A DNA stretch of 10,592 nucleotides from an uncultured bacterium (GCA_903918555.1 CAIXEV010000550.1:1-10592); one strand, 5' to 3'; shown: positions 1 to 7,364, counted from the stretch's first letter. Translations and numbers: made by a program. The notes: generated from the sequence alone by a model not told the origin.

Positions 1-807
1 AGTCCAAAAACTATTTCGGGGAGAACGAGATATCTCTGGGTATGATTAGACTTTAACTCCTCCCCACAGGTCATGCCAGAACTTTTCAACGTTCACGGCT
101 TCGGTCCTCCAAGAGGTTTAACCCTCCCTTCAACCTGCCCATGGGTAGATCACCCAGTTTCGCGCCAACCCCCAACGACTACACGCCCTTTTAAGACTTG
201 GTTTCCCTTCGACTGCGCCAGGATTTGGCTTAGCCTTGCCGTAGAGAGTAACTCGCCAGATCATTATGCAAAAGGCACGCTGCCATCCTTACGGACTGCA
301 ACCGCTGTGTAAGCACGTGATTTCAGGTTCTTTGAACTCCCCTTGTCGGGGTTCTTTTCATCATTCAGTCGCCTTACTGGTTCACTATCGGTCGTCAAGT
401 AGTACTTAGCCTTGGAGGGTGGTCCCCCCGTGTTCAAGCCGGATTTCACGAGTCCGACTCTACTCTAGGGCTGGCTAGCTTCTGTATTACAGGACCGTCA
501 CCTTCTTTGGTTGGCCTTTCCAGACCATTCGTACAGACTGCTAGTTGATCCGCGTTCGCTCGGCGCTACTAACGGAGTATCGGTTGATATCCTTTCCTCT
601 CGCTACTAAGATGTTTCAGTTCACGAGGTTCGCTTCACACGGCCTATACATTCAGCCGTGGATGACTCATAAGAGCCGGGTTGCCCCATTCGGAAATCCC
701 AGGATCACAGCTTGGTTACCAGCTCCCCTGGGCTTATCGCAGGTTCCTACGTCCTTCATCGCCTCTTGACGCCAAGACATCCATCACGTGCCCTTGTTGA
801 CTTGATC
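1..807 (-). rRNA. rrl: 23S ribosomal RNA, 5' portion (3' part lies outside the window)
   Basis: The reverse complement reads as the start of bacterial large-subunit rRNA. The conserved stretch GAGGCGATGAAGGACG follows the 5' end, GATTTCCGAATGGGG comes about 100 nt later, and near the window edge is the universal segment around GTTCTCCCCGAAA, which lies about 800 nt into E. coli 23S. Aligning the first 32 nt to E. coli 23S without gaps (both reach GTGGATG/GATGGATG at the same distance) places the mature 5' end near 807, give or take a few bases. The gene is cut by position 1, so about two thirds is missing, together with any 5S gene. No 16S gene and no tRNA precede it. Its own promoter lies at 1148-1175, so it appears to be transcribed separately from 16S. 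All open frames inside it are chance frames. Confidence 0.98.
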
Positions 808-1141
808 GCGTCTACCGAATGCCGTGGTCGGTCCAACGAAACTCGTTGGTGACCCGCATCGATCTTGATCATGGCTCCACTTGCATGATGGAGCCGACAC
901 CTTCCGACAAACCGGAGCTTGCGTTGCCGCTTACTGCGATAGGTCTCGAGATGCAGTCGCCTAGTGCTCATATCTCGGTGCGATTACAAACTGCGCGGAT
1001 CGCAAGCGATTCGACCAACTCGGCTTTCACCGGGTTGTTCGCATCGTGCTCACTCGCGCAGAATCGCGACACATTTGCACGCTTTCAAACGACTTGTCAA
1101 AGAGTCCCTCGCGAGTCCTAACTTCGTGGACCGTTGCGGGA
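808..1141 (-). other. Pre-23S rRNA leader with stem-loops
   Basis: This is the stretch of about 334 nt between the predicted transcription start (about 1141) and the mature 23S 5' end. I find no protein gene, no tRNA and no 16S 3' end in it. Two clean hairpins are visible. One has a 7-bp stem (873-879 with 889-895, GGCTCCA/TGGAGCC) and a 9-nt loop. The other has a 7-bp stem (833-839 with 843-849, CCAACGA/TCGTTGG) and a 3-nt loop. CTCGCG (1053-1058) can pair with CGCGAG (1110-1115) around the boxA-like element. In other bacteria such leaders carry antitermination signals and pair with the 3' trailer to form an RNase III processing stem; the trailer is outside the window, so that pairing cannot be tested here. 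Confidence 0.7.
1092..1106 (-). promoter_or_regulatory. boxA-like rRNA antitermination element
   Basis: The minus strand reads GACTCTTTGACAAGT, close to the rRNA boxA core known from E. coli (GCTCTTTAACA) and to the CTTTGAAAACT form of other bacteria. It lies about 35-50 nt downstream of the predicted 23S transcription start, the expected place for loading the NusB-NusE antitermination complex. The element contains TTGACA, so it could instead be the -35 box of a second promoter with GCAAAT at 1073-1078 as -10 (16-nt spacer). That -10 is poor, so I prefer boxA. Confidence 0.6.
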
Positions 1142-1147
1142 GGGACA

Positions 1148-1175
1148 AGGATAGCGATTTCGGCAAACCTGTCAA
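1148..1175 (-). promoter_or_regulatory. Sigma70-type promoter of the 23S rRNA gene
   Basis: On the minus strand a perfect -35 box TTGACA (1175-1170) is followed by a 16-nt spacer and the -10 box TATCCT (1153-1148). Transcription would start near 1141. The bases just after the -10 box are C-rich (TGTCCC), as in many growth-rate-controlled rRNA promoters; stringent control is inference. An A7 run lies about 22-28 nt upstream of the -35 box, a little far for a classical UP element. The site is correctly placed and oriented for the 23S gene, and it separates that gene from the operon ending at 1506. Confidence 0.75.
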
Positions 1176-1177
1176 TG

Positions 1178-1204
1178 CCTCTTCCCGCTGGGCGAGGTTT
1201 TTTT
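1178..1204 (+). terminator. Possible plus-strand terminator just behind the 23S promoter
   Basis: The plus strand can form a stem CCTC/GAGG (1178-1181 with 1194-1197) plus CCC/GGG (1184-1186 with 1190-1192) with a small internal loop, followed directly by seven T (1198-1204). Read in the plus direction this is a plausible intrinsic terminator. No plus-strand gene precedes it, so its target would be antisense transcription leaving the 23S region. It could also simply be an A-tract next to the promoter. Confidence 0.35.
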
Positions 1205-1411
1205 CTCGATCAGCGCTTCTGGCGGCTCAAAGTCGCGTTTTCGGACCCTCAAAAATCAATTTAAGTCCGAGAACAACGCGTTTTCGCCCATTCCCCTCCC
1301 CTGTCAGGGCGTGAGAACCTCGGCCGATGGAGTTTTCCACATCCTGTGCATCGATGCGGCTCGATTGACGCGTCCGCGTCGGGATGCGGGCGGTCAGGCC
1401 GCTTCCGGGTC
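1205..1411. other. Intergenic stretch with no recognisable gene
   Basis: This lies between the operon terminator and the 23S promoter region. Open frames here lack a credible start and family resemblance. The part at 1226-1300 is less GC-rich than its surroundings. One DnaA-box-like 9-mer with a single mismatch occurs at 1333-1341, but it stands alone. I see nothing else that can be named. Confidence 0.5.
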
Positions 1412-1447
1412 GCCAAATCAAACAGGGGCCGCGCTGGGCGGCCCCTG
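1412..1447 (-). terminator. Rho-independent terminator of the pilM-pilN operon
   Basis: A perfect 10-bp GC-rich inverted repeat, CAGGGGCCGC (1423-1432) with GCGGCCCCTG (1438-1447), encloses a 5-nt loop. On the minus strand it is followed by the T-rich run TTTGATTT (1422-1415). It lies about 60 nt past the stop codon of the last operon gene (1506) and would end transcription before the 23S promoter. Confidence 0.85.
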
Positions 1448-1505
1448 TGATGGGTCAGGGTTTCGGGATGTGGCCCGCGAGGGCGGTGCGAGCGGCGCTT
1501 CTGGG

Positions 1506-3560
1506 TCACTCGCGTGGGCGCGAGGAGCTGTTTCCATCGCGACCGGTTCCGACGCCTCCCGCAGGAGCGCCGCCCGTCGCTGCGCCGCCAGCGGCTGGAG
1601 CACCGCCGTCCTTGTCCTTGGCCTTGGCGTCGTCGCCGTCGGCCTTCGCGAGCTCGATCTCGTCCTCAAACGAGACGCGCATCGTGTCGTTGGCCTGCTG
1701 ACGCGGGACGCGAACTTGGTAGGTCTCGCCCAAGACCGACTGAACGACAGCAACCGCCGCTGGTCGACGGTCGGAACCGCCGCGGTCGGTCGCGGGATCC
1801 GCAAGCACATCCACGAGATAGAAGCCAGTGTCGAAATCGATGCCGTCGCGCGACTTGCCCGCGCCAATCATCTCGCCGGGCTGCACGCTCACGCGCTCAC
1901 GATGGCGCTCGCCGTCGTAGTAGCGGTAGATCTCGACGGTCGCTGCTCCAATGCCGAGCCGGCCTTCGCCAGGAACGGCATCGATCACGAAGAACGCGAT
2001 CGGCGGGGTGACCGCGAACGGCTCGCCCCACTGCGCGACGGCGGTCCCCATGGTGAACGGATCACCAAGGCTCTTCTGCGACTCGACGAGCACGCCACCG
2101 TTCGTGAAGAACGGGTTGTAGGTCCGAACAACCGCGCGGTAGCGGTAGGTCTCCCCTGACTTCACGGCAAGGTCATGCCCCCAGACCGTGAGAGTGTCGC
2201 CACCGGTGACGCCGGTGCCCTGCGTGCCGGCCTTCTGCTTCTCCGCAGTGAGACCCGCTTCCGACAGCTTCTTGTTGAGGCGCTCCTCCGCACTGGTCAA
2301 GCGACGCTCAGCATCGCGGAGGCGCGTCGTCAGGGCGATGCGCTTCTCCTTCGTGCGCTCGTCGCGCGGATCCGAGCCGCCGCTGTTCTTGCCGCCGGAC
2401 ATGCCGCCAGACAAGCCGCCGCCGCTCAGACCGCCTCCCGGCGGACGAGAGCCGCTGCCACCGCCACCAGCTCCGCCACCGCCACCAGGACGGCCGCCTG
2501 AGGCGCCGCCAGCAGAGCCGCTTCCACTCCGATTGCCCGACGACGCGCCATCGCGCTTCTTGTCGTCCTTCGGAGCTTCGTCAAGCGGACCGCCGATGCC
2601 CTTCAGGTCTTCCTCGAGGCGATCGCGCTCGATCGTCTTCTTGGCGACATCGAGACGGAGTCGACGAATCTCAGGATCTTCGCCAGCCGACGCGGTTCCC
2701 GCATCGGCGAGGATCGCGCCGGGCGAGAAGTTGCCGCGCTTCGTCGGCAGGAAGTCCGGCTGCACGATCTGACGCTGCTGCGCCGGGTCGGCCAGGTACT
2801 CCCACACCGCATCCCGCAGCCCCACATCGGGGTTCTTCACGATCTCAGGGCGGAAGCTGAACGCGCCCGGCAATGCCGCGACAAGCGTCGTCTCGCCCCA
2901 GGAGCCGTCGGCGAGCTTGCGCTGACGCTCGAACTCGACATCGACGATGAAGACCGTGCCGCGGTACCAGAGCTTCGGGATCTGTGCGCCGCCGACCGAT
3001 GACTCCAGCTCGGAGCGGATCGTCTTCAGGTCGACCACCGCGCTAGGAACAGTCCAGGACAGGTCGAACGGGCCGACCGACGAGGTGAACATCGACTTGA
3101 GGTCGGGGATCTGGGTGAGAACCGTCGACTCGAGCGTGTCGTCGATCTGCACCGTCGGACGCATCGCGACCGCCGGGAAGATCGGCACATGGAAGGGTTC
3201 GCCCGCGGCGGCACCGTCGGACTGCAGCACGCTCGCGAGGCGCGGCTCGACACGCGGCAGCGCCTGCGACGGGGACAGAGGCTGGCCCAGCTTCGACTGG
3301 AACGACGCCGAGGTGGCGGCGAGACGATCGCCGATCTGCGTGGCAAGCGGCTCCTGGCGCTGCTCGAGCTTGCCGCGGAGAACGGTGGTCTTCTCGGAGA
3401 TGCGCCGGTCGACTTCGCCAAGCGGCACCTTCTCGGAGCCGAGCGTGACGCTGTTCGGGAAGAGCTGCCAGACGACGACGCTCACGAAGACGACGCCGGA
3501 GACGCCGAGCACGATCCTCTCAACATTCTGCTCGAAGAACGAGATGCCATTGGTCTTCAT
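1506..3560 (-). CDS. Membrane-anchored coiled-coil/Gly-rich protein, third gene of the pilM-type operon
   Basis: This 684-residue protein is not one I can assign to a named family. Seen in the sequence: a short cytoplasmic N-terminus with one membrane span at about residues 15-34; an alpha/beta region at about 40-290; a charged predicted coiled coil at about 293-320; a Gly/Ser-rich linker at about 340-396 with GGGLSGG-type repeats; a second coiled coil at about 400-440; a beta-rich domain at about 455-625; and a polar Ala/Gly-rich tail. The single N-terminal anchor with a large exported part suits a periplasmic component. By operon position, a PilP/GspC-like role is possible, but that is inference from context only. 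The start ATG at 3560 fits the membrane anchor; upstream there is only a weak GGAAA ribosome site. It is the last gene, 87 nt after the previous one and followed by a strong terminator. Confidence 0.88.
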   Translation of the reverse strand: MKTNGISFFEQNVERIVLGVSGVVFVSVVVWQLFPNSVTLGSEKVPLGEVDRRISEKTTVLRGKLEQRQEPLATQIGDRLAATSASFQSKLGQPLSPSQALPRVEPRLASVLQSDGAAAGEPFHVPIFPAVAMRPTVQIDDTLESTVLTQIPDLKSMFTSSVGPFDLSWTVPSAVVDLKTIRSELESSVGGAQIPKLWYRGTVFIVDVEFERQRKLADGSWGETTLVAALPGAFSFRPEIVKNPDVGLRDAVWEYLADPAQQRQIVQPDFLPTKRGNFSPGAILADAGTASAGEDPEIRRLRLDVAKKTIERDRLEEDLKGIGGPLDEAPKDDKKRDGASSGNRSGSGSAGGASGGRPGGGGGAGGGGSGSRPPGGGLSGGGLSGGMSGGKNSGGSDPRDERTKEKRIALTTRLRDAERRLTSAEERLNKKLSEAGLTAEKQKAGTQGTGVTGGDTLTVWGHDLAVKSGETYRYRAVVRTYNPFFTNGGVLVESQKSLGDPFTMGTAVAQWGEPFAVTPPIAFFVIDAVPGEGRLGIGAATVEIYRYYDGERHRERVSVQPGEMIGAGKSRDGIDFDTGFYLVDVLADPATDRGGSDRRPAAVAVVQSVLGETYQVRVPRQQANDTMRVSFEDEIELAKADGDDAKAKDKDGGAPAAGGAATGGAPAGGVGTGRDGNSSSRPRE

Positions 3561-3581
3561 GCGAGTTTCCAGTCTCGAAAG

Positions 3582-3598
3582 GGTCGGGGGTTCCGACC
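3582..3598 (-). promoter_or_regulatory. Intergenic hairpin upstream of the third operon gene
   Basis: A 6-bp inverted repeat GGTCGG/CCGACC (3582-3587 with 3593-3598) with a 5-nt loop sits about 22 nt before the ATG at 3560, inside the 87-nt gap between the second and third genes. There is no T-run, so it is not an ordinary terminator. It could be an mRNA processing or stability element setting a different expression level for the last gene; this is inference. Confidence 0.4.
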
Positions 3599-3647
3599 TC
3601 GATGATGCTTGTCATTCAACACACACACGCGGAAGCAACGCGGCCGA

Positions 3648-5114
3648 TCACATGCCGGTCTGCGGCGCGGTCTCCGGAGAGGCGCCCGCGGGCGGCGCCG
3701 ACTGAATGCCGAGCGCGGTGCGCACGGCGGCCGGCATGTACTGCGCGGTCCACTCGCGGAGCCACACGGACTCGATGGTCGCGGTGACAAGGCTCACGGG
3801 CTCGGGGCCGTAGAGATAGCCCTCGCGCGCGGCCTCGAACGGATCGGCCGGCGAGATGCGGACATTCGCCACGGTCATGAAGTTCTGCGCGGCCAGTGCG
3901 TCGAAGATCTTCGGCAGCTTCGAGGTCTCCGCGACGAACACGACCTCGCTGAGGCGCACGTCGTAGACGGAGTTGCTCACGCGGCCCGTGAAGCGCTTGC
4001 TGAAGTCACGCGGGGCCTCGACCTTGGGATCCACCATCGGCGGGCCAAGCTTCGGGACCTCTGCGGCCGCGACGGTCGTGCCTTCGGCGGGTGCGCCCTC
4101 GGCGGGAGCCTCGGCGGCCGGGGCGTCGCCGCCCATCGGTGCGGCCTCGCCACCGGCGGCGGGCTGGCCCATCGACTCGGCTGGAAGCACGCTGATCTTG
4201 ATCACGCGCTTCACCGGGGCCTGCAGCACCGACGGAGTCGAGCTGTTGGCCGCGCTGAACGCGCGCATGATGTCGGAGACGACCCAGTACTTCCACTGCA
4301 TCTCGAAGAGCTGGGCATCGTGCTCGTCGAGGGCCTTGCCCTGCGACTGCTCGTCCTTGCCCGCCTTCAGCAGCTTCGTGATCGATTCCTTGCTCGGGAC
4401 CTCGATCGCGCCCGGATCCACATAGAACGAGATCCGCTTCGCGACCTCGAAGTACTGCTCGACGCGCGCCTTGCCGAGCTGCTTGTCGAGCAACTGGACC
4501 TGCGCCGCGTCGAGCTTGGCTCGCGACTCCTGCTTGAGTTCGCCCTGGACGAAGCGCTTCTCAGCGGCGTCGATCGCCGACTTGAGCGACGCATCCTCCG
4601 GCGGACGACCCGCGCGGCAGTCGCTCAGCATTCGCTCGTACCCCTGGCGCAGCGCGTCGCCGACGCGAAGCCGGACCCCTTCGCGCTCGGAGCGGTTCGC
4701 GCGGCTGTAGCCGGGGAAGACGCCCGGGTCGACCACCGGCTTGTGCTTCGGATTGCCTGCGGTTCCCGCGTTGAAGTCGCGAGCGGTCGTGTAGACCGTG
4801 CGCGCGTCATCGGAGACCTTGGCGAGAAGCTGCTCGTACTCCTGCACGATCGCCTCGTTCGGCAGGCCGTTGAGCGGGAAGGACTCGCCGCCGGGAATCG
4901 GAAGCTCGACCTTCGCCTTGAGCTGCGACTCGAGGTCGTTGTAGACCTGCGTGCGCTTCTCGGTGTCGGAGCGCACCTTCGCGCCGAATGCATCGGCACC
5001 GAAGTACGCCCCGATCGGGACAAGCACCACGATGGCGCAGAAGACGACGACGAGCATGTTCGCCTTCACCCAGAGAAGAGCGGATTGGACCTGCGGTGGA
5101 AGTTGCTTCGCCAT
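3648..5114 (-). CDS. PilO/GspM-like one-span inner-membrane protein (tentative)
   Basis: This is a 488-residue protein. A hydrophobic segment at about 18-38 follows a short N-terminus with few charges. Next come a charged helical region (about 45-110 and 140-290, with coiled-coil character), an Ala/Pro/Gly-rich linker (about 314-360), and a compact alpha/beta C-terminal domain (about 375-465). Span plus coiled coil plus small C-terminal domain is the general layout of PilO/GspM, but the protein is more than twice their usual size of about 160-210 residues, so the call rests largely on position after the PilM-PilN fusion. I chose ATG at 5114 because it overlaps the upstream stop by one base (TGATG) and has AGAGGG six bases upstream. 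A GTG three bases earlier would leave that site too close. The one-base overlap suggests translational coupling. Confidence 0.9.
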   Translation of the reverse strand: MAKQLPPQVQSALLWVKANMLVVVFCAIVVLVPIGAYFGADAFGAKVRSDTEKRTQVYNDLESQLKAKVELPIPGGESFPLNGLPNEAIVQEYEQLLAKVSDDARTVYTTARDFNAGTAGNPKHKPVVDPGVFPGYSRANRSEREGVRLRVGDALRQGYERMLSDCRAGRPPEDASLKSAIDAAEKRFVQGELKQESRAKLDAAQVQLLDKQLGKARVEQYFEVAKRISFYVDPGAIEVPSKESITKLLKAGKDEQSQGKALDEHDAQLFEMQWKYWVVSDIMRAFSAANSSTPSVLQAPVKRVIKISVLPAESMGQPAAGGEAAPMGGDAPAAEAPAEGAPAEGTTVAAAEVPKLGPPMVDPKVEAPRDFSKRFTGRVSNSVYDVRLSEVVFVAETSKLPKIFDALAAQNFMTVANVRISPADPFEAAREGYLYGPEPVSLVTATIESVWLREWTAQYMPAAVRTALGIQSAPPAGASPETAPQTGM

Positions 5115-7291
5115 CACTGACCCTCTGCAGCGGCTGCGGCTGCTGGAACGACGCCCTTGAGCTTGACCTCGAAGGTCACCTTGCCCACATACACGGTGCT
5201 GCCCGGCGGATACACGCCGGGACGCGCGGGGATCGGAGCGATCTTGTCGAGATCGACCGTGGACTGCGACTGCTGCTCGCCGCTTGGACGCTGGAAGTTG
5301 GAGCCGCCGGCGCCGGTGGCGCCCTCGTTCAGCGTCGGGTCGTCGGCGTTGAAGCCACCGCCCGCGCCCGCGCCACCGAGGCGACCGCCCGGGCGCTGCA
5401 CCGCAGTGTTGCCCGTCGGGGCACGACGACCTGCGACGCCACCGAAGTTGCTGCCGCCGGCACCGCCACCCGCAGAGAACGAGCCGCCGGGGCGATTGAA
5501 GCCCTGCGCCTCGTCAGCGGCCGCGGTGGTGGTTCCGCCTGCGCCGCCCGAAGAGCTGTCGCCGCTGGCCTCGGCGATGAGCACGCCATCGGCGCCCACC
5601 TTGAGGTTCGCGATCATGCTGTTGTTCGACTGGACATTGACGATCTCGTACGGCGCCGCGTCGCGCCTGGCGTTGTCCTCGAGCCACTTGCAGACGGTGT
5701 TGCCGAGCTGGTTCTCGCGGTCCGGGCCGCTGAACTCGAGATCCATGCTGACCTCGATCACGCGCTCGCCCTTGGAGTTGAGCTTGTAGACGCCGGAGAG
5801 GTCGCGCAGCCTGGTCTGCATGCGCGTCGAGCCCGCGGGAGCGGCCTTGATGAGCGCGGAGAAGTCGTCGCCCAGCGCATCGGCGCTGTTGCCGGCGGCG
5901 ACGGCGCCAACCGCGTCGTGCACGAGGAAGGGCCAGACCTCGCGGTCTTCGACGAGCTGCACCATGTTCTTCGAGAGCGAGCCGATGTCGGCCGCCTTGC
6001 TGGTGAGCTGCGTCTGGAAGTTCTTCGCGGAGCTGACCTCGGCCTGCGCGGCGTTGACGGCCACGACATCGCCGAGCGCGCCGTTGTCGAGCACGCTGCG
6101 CGTGAACATGAGCGCGCCCGCCGCGCAGGCGACCGCGGCCGCGGCCGCGAACCAGCGCGTCTTGCGCGACCAGAGCTGCTGGCGCACATTCGCGAGCGGC
6201 AGCAGGTTCACATTGACCGCCGCCATGTCGAGGCCTTGCAGCGCGAGACCGTACGCAACGCCGAATCCGACGATGTGCTGCGCGAAGTCGGCGGAAGCCG
6301 GCCCCTCGACCGCGATGCGCTCGAAGTGATCGAGGCGCTCGACCTCGAGGTTGAGCTGCATGCCGATGAACTTGCGGAGGCCGGGGATCTTGAGCGTCGA
6401 GCCCATGCCGATCACATTGCGAAGCTTCACGCCGCGGTTCTGCGACTCGTAGAACTGGAGCGACTTCTGGACATCGCCGATCAGGTCGCCGAAGACCGGA
6501 CGCATCGCCGTCATGATCTGCTTGGCGTACTTGCTCGTCGCGCTCTCCTGCTTGAGCGCATCCGACTGGCGGTACGGGAACTTGAACTCCGCGGCGATCG
6601 CCTCGGTGAAGTTGTCTCCGCCGAGCGGGAAGGTTCGCATCCAGCAGCGCGAGCCGTAGGCGACGATGAGGTCGGTCGACGAGGTGCCGATGTCGAGGAG
6701 GACGAAAGGCTCGTTTTTCTCGGGAATTCCGCGGTCAAACGCAAAGGCGTTGTAGAGCGCGATCGGCGCGAGGGTGACCGCGGTGGGCTCGACGCCGAGC
6801 TTCTCGCCGACCAGGGCGAGGAACTCCGCGAGCGGCTCCTTCTGCACGGCGAAGAGACCGACCTCGACCTCAGGGGACTCGGGGCTCTGGAACGCGTGGA
6901 AGCCCCACTCGATGTCGTCGATGGGGAACGGGATCTGCTGGTCGACCTCGTAGCGAACGAGGTTCGGGATCTCGCGCGGCGAGACCGCCGGGAGCTTGGC
7001 AAAGCGCGCGAAGCCGCGGCTCTGCATCCAGTTGTAGTTGACGACCACCTTCTGGCCCGTCAGCTGCTTCTGGGTTGCGAGCGCCGCGAGCGACATCTCG
7101 AGGATTGCCGCCAGCTTCGCCGCCGCACCCTGATCGCCGTCGGCGGAGATCTCGGGATCGGTGAGGACCTGGACATGGGGGATGACTGCGAAGTCGCGAA
7201 CGCGAACCTCGTCTCCAACCCGCTCGAGCTGAATCGCCTTGACGGCGTACTGCCCGATCTCAATGCCCCACGCAGTGTTCAACTTGGCCAT
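5114..7291 (-). CDS. pilM: PilM-PilN fusion protein (GspL-like architecture)
   Basis: This is a 725-residue protein. Residues 1-355 form an actin-like ATPase domain of the PilM family: phosphate-1 loop GIEIGQYAVKAIQL at 9-22, phosphate-2 loop LLDIGTSSTDLIV at 198-210, GGDNF at 224-228, and the nucleotide-binding GMGSTLKIPGL at 295-305. PilM binds the short NLLP-containing N-terminus of PilN under the inner membrane. Here NLLP follows in the same chain at 362-365, then a membrane span at about 379-397, a helical stretch, an alpha/beta region (about 485-575), a long Gly-rich linker (about 579-672) and a short beta-rich end. A cytoplasmic actin fold joined through one span to a periplasmic part is the layout of GspL in type II secretion. 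PilM alone is usually about 350 residues. The start ATG at 7291 has GGAG nine bases upstream. It is the first gene of a three-gene operon. Confidence 0.93.
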   Translation of the reverse strand: MAKLNTAWGIEIGQYAVKAIQLERVGDEVRVRDFAVIPHVQVLTDPEISADGDQGAAAKLAAILEMSLAALATQKQLTGQKVVVNYNWMQSRGFARFAKLPAVSPREIPNLVRYEVDQQIPFPIDDIEWGFHAFQSPESPEVEVGLFAVQKEPLAEFLALVGEKLGVEPTAVTLAPIALYNAFAFDRGIPEKNEPFVLLDIGTSSTDLIVAYGSRCWMRTFPLGGDNFTEAIAAEFKFPYRQSDALKQESATSKYAKQIMTAMRPVFGDLIGDVQKSLQFYESQNRGVKLRNVIGMGSTLKIPGLRKFIGMQLNLEVERLDHFERIAVEGPASADFAQHIVGFGVAYGLALQGLDMAAVNVNLLPLANVRQQLWSRKTRWFAAAAAVACAAGALMFTRSVLDNGALGDVVAVNAAQAEVSSAKNFQTQLTSKAADIGSLSKNMVQLVEDREVWPFLVHDAVGAVAAGNSADALGDDFSALIKAAPAGSTRMQTRLRDLSGVYKLNSKGERVIEVSMDLEFSGPDRENQLGNTVCKWLEDNARRDAAPYEIVNVQSNNSMIANLKVGADGVLIAEASGDSSSGGAGGTTTAAADEAQGFNRPGGSFSAGGGAGGSNFGGVAGRRAPTGNTAVQRPGGRLGGAGAGGGFNADDPTLNEGATGAGGSNFQRPSGEQQSQSTVDLDKIAPIPARPGVYPPGSTVYVGKVTFEVKLKGVVPAAAAAAEGQ

Positions 7292-7317
7292 GTGGACTGT
7301 CTCCGTGATTCACAAGC

Positions 7318-7343
7318 GCCCGCGAAGCGGGCATCGGATGATA
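7318..7343 (-). promoter_or_regulatory. Candidate -10 element and 5' stem-loop of the pilM operon
   Basis: On the minus strand TATCAT (7343-7338) matches five of six bases of the -10 consensus, but no good -35 box lies at 16-18 nt. Transcription would start near 7331-7332, directly at a 6-bp hairpin GCCCGC/GCGGGC (7318-7323 with 7327-7332, loop GAA on the plus strand). The mRNA would then begin with a stem-loop, an arrangement that can protect 5' ends. Just upstream, CCCCT/AGGGG (7348-7352 with 7360-7364) forms an inverted repeat where a regulator could bind. All of this is inferred from sequence. Confidence 0.3.
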
Positions 7344-7364
7344 ACGACCCCTTCAAAACAGGGG

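Noticed and set aside
73..769. Small proteins inside the 23S gene
   Set aside because: The frames lie within highly conserved rRNA sequence and are chance frames.
808..1141. tRNA gene in the 23S leader
   Set aside because: No T-arm GGTTCRA motif with matching acceptor and anticodon arms on either strand.
1333..1341. DnaA-box-like TTTTCCACA
   Set aside because: Single site with one mismatch, no cluster, no AT-rich unwinding region, and no dnaA or dnaN nearby.
1311..2159. 282-codon plus-strand frame over the end of the operon and its terminator
   Set aside because: It crosses the terminator hairpin and is antisense to the third operon gene. No family features.
2373..2543. Plus-strand proline-rich protein
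   Set aside because: The proline codons are the complement of the Gly-rich linker of the minus-strand gene.
3609..5120. 503-codon plus-strand open frame opposite the second operon gene
   Set aside because: It is the same type of antisense shadow, with no start context or family resemblance. The minus-strand frame has a membrane span and a good ribosome site.
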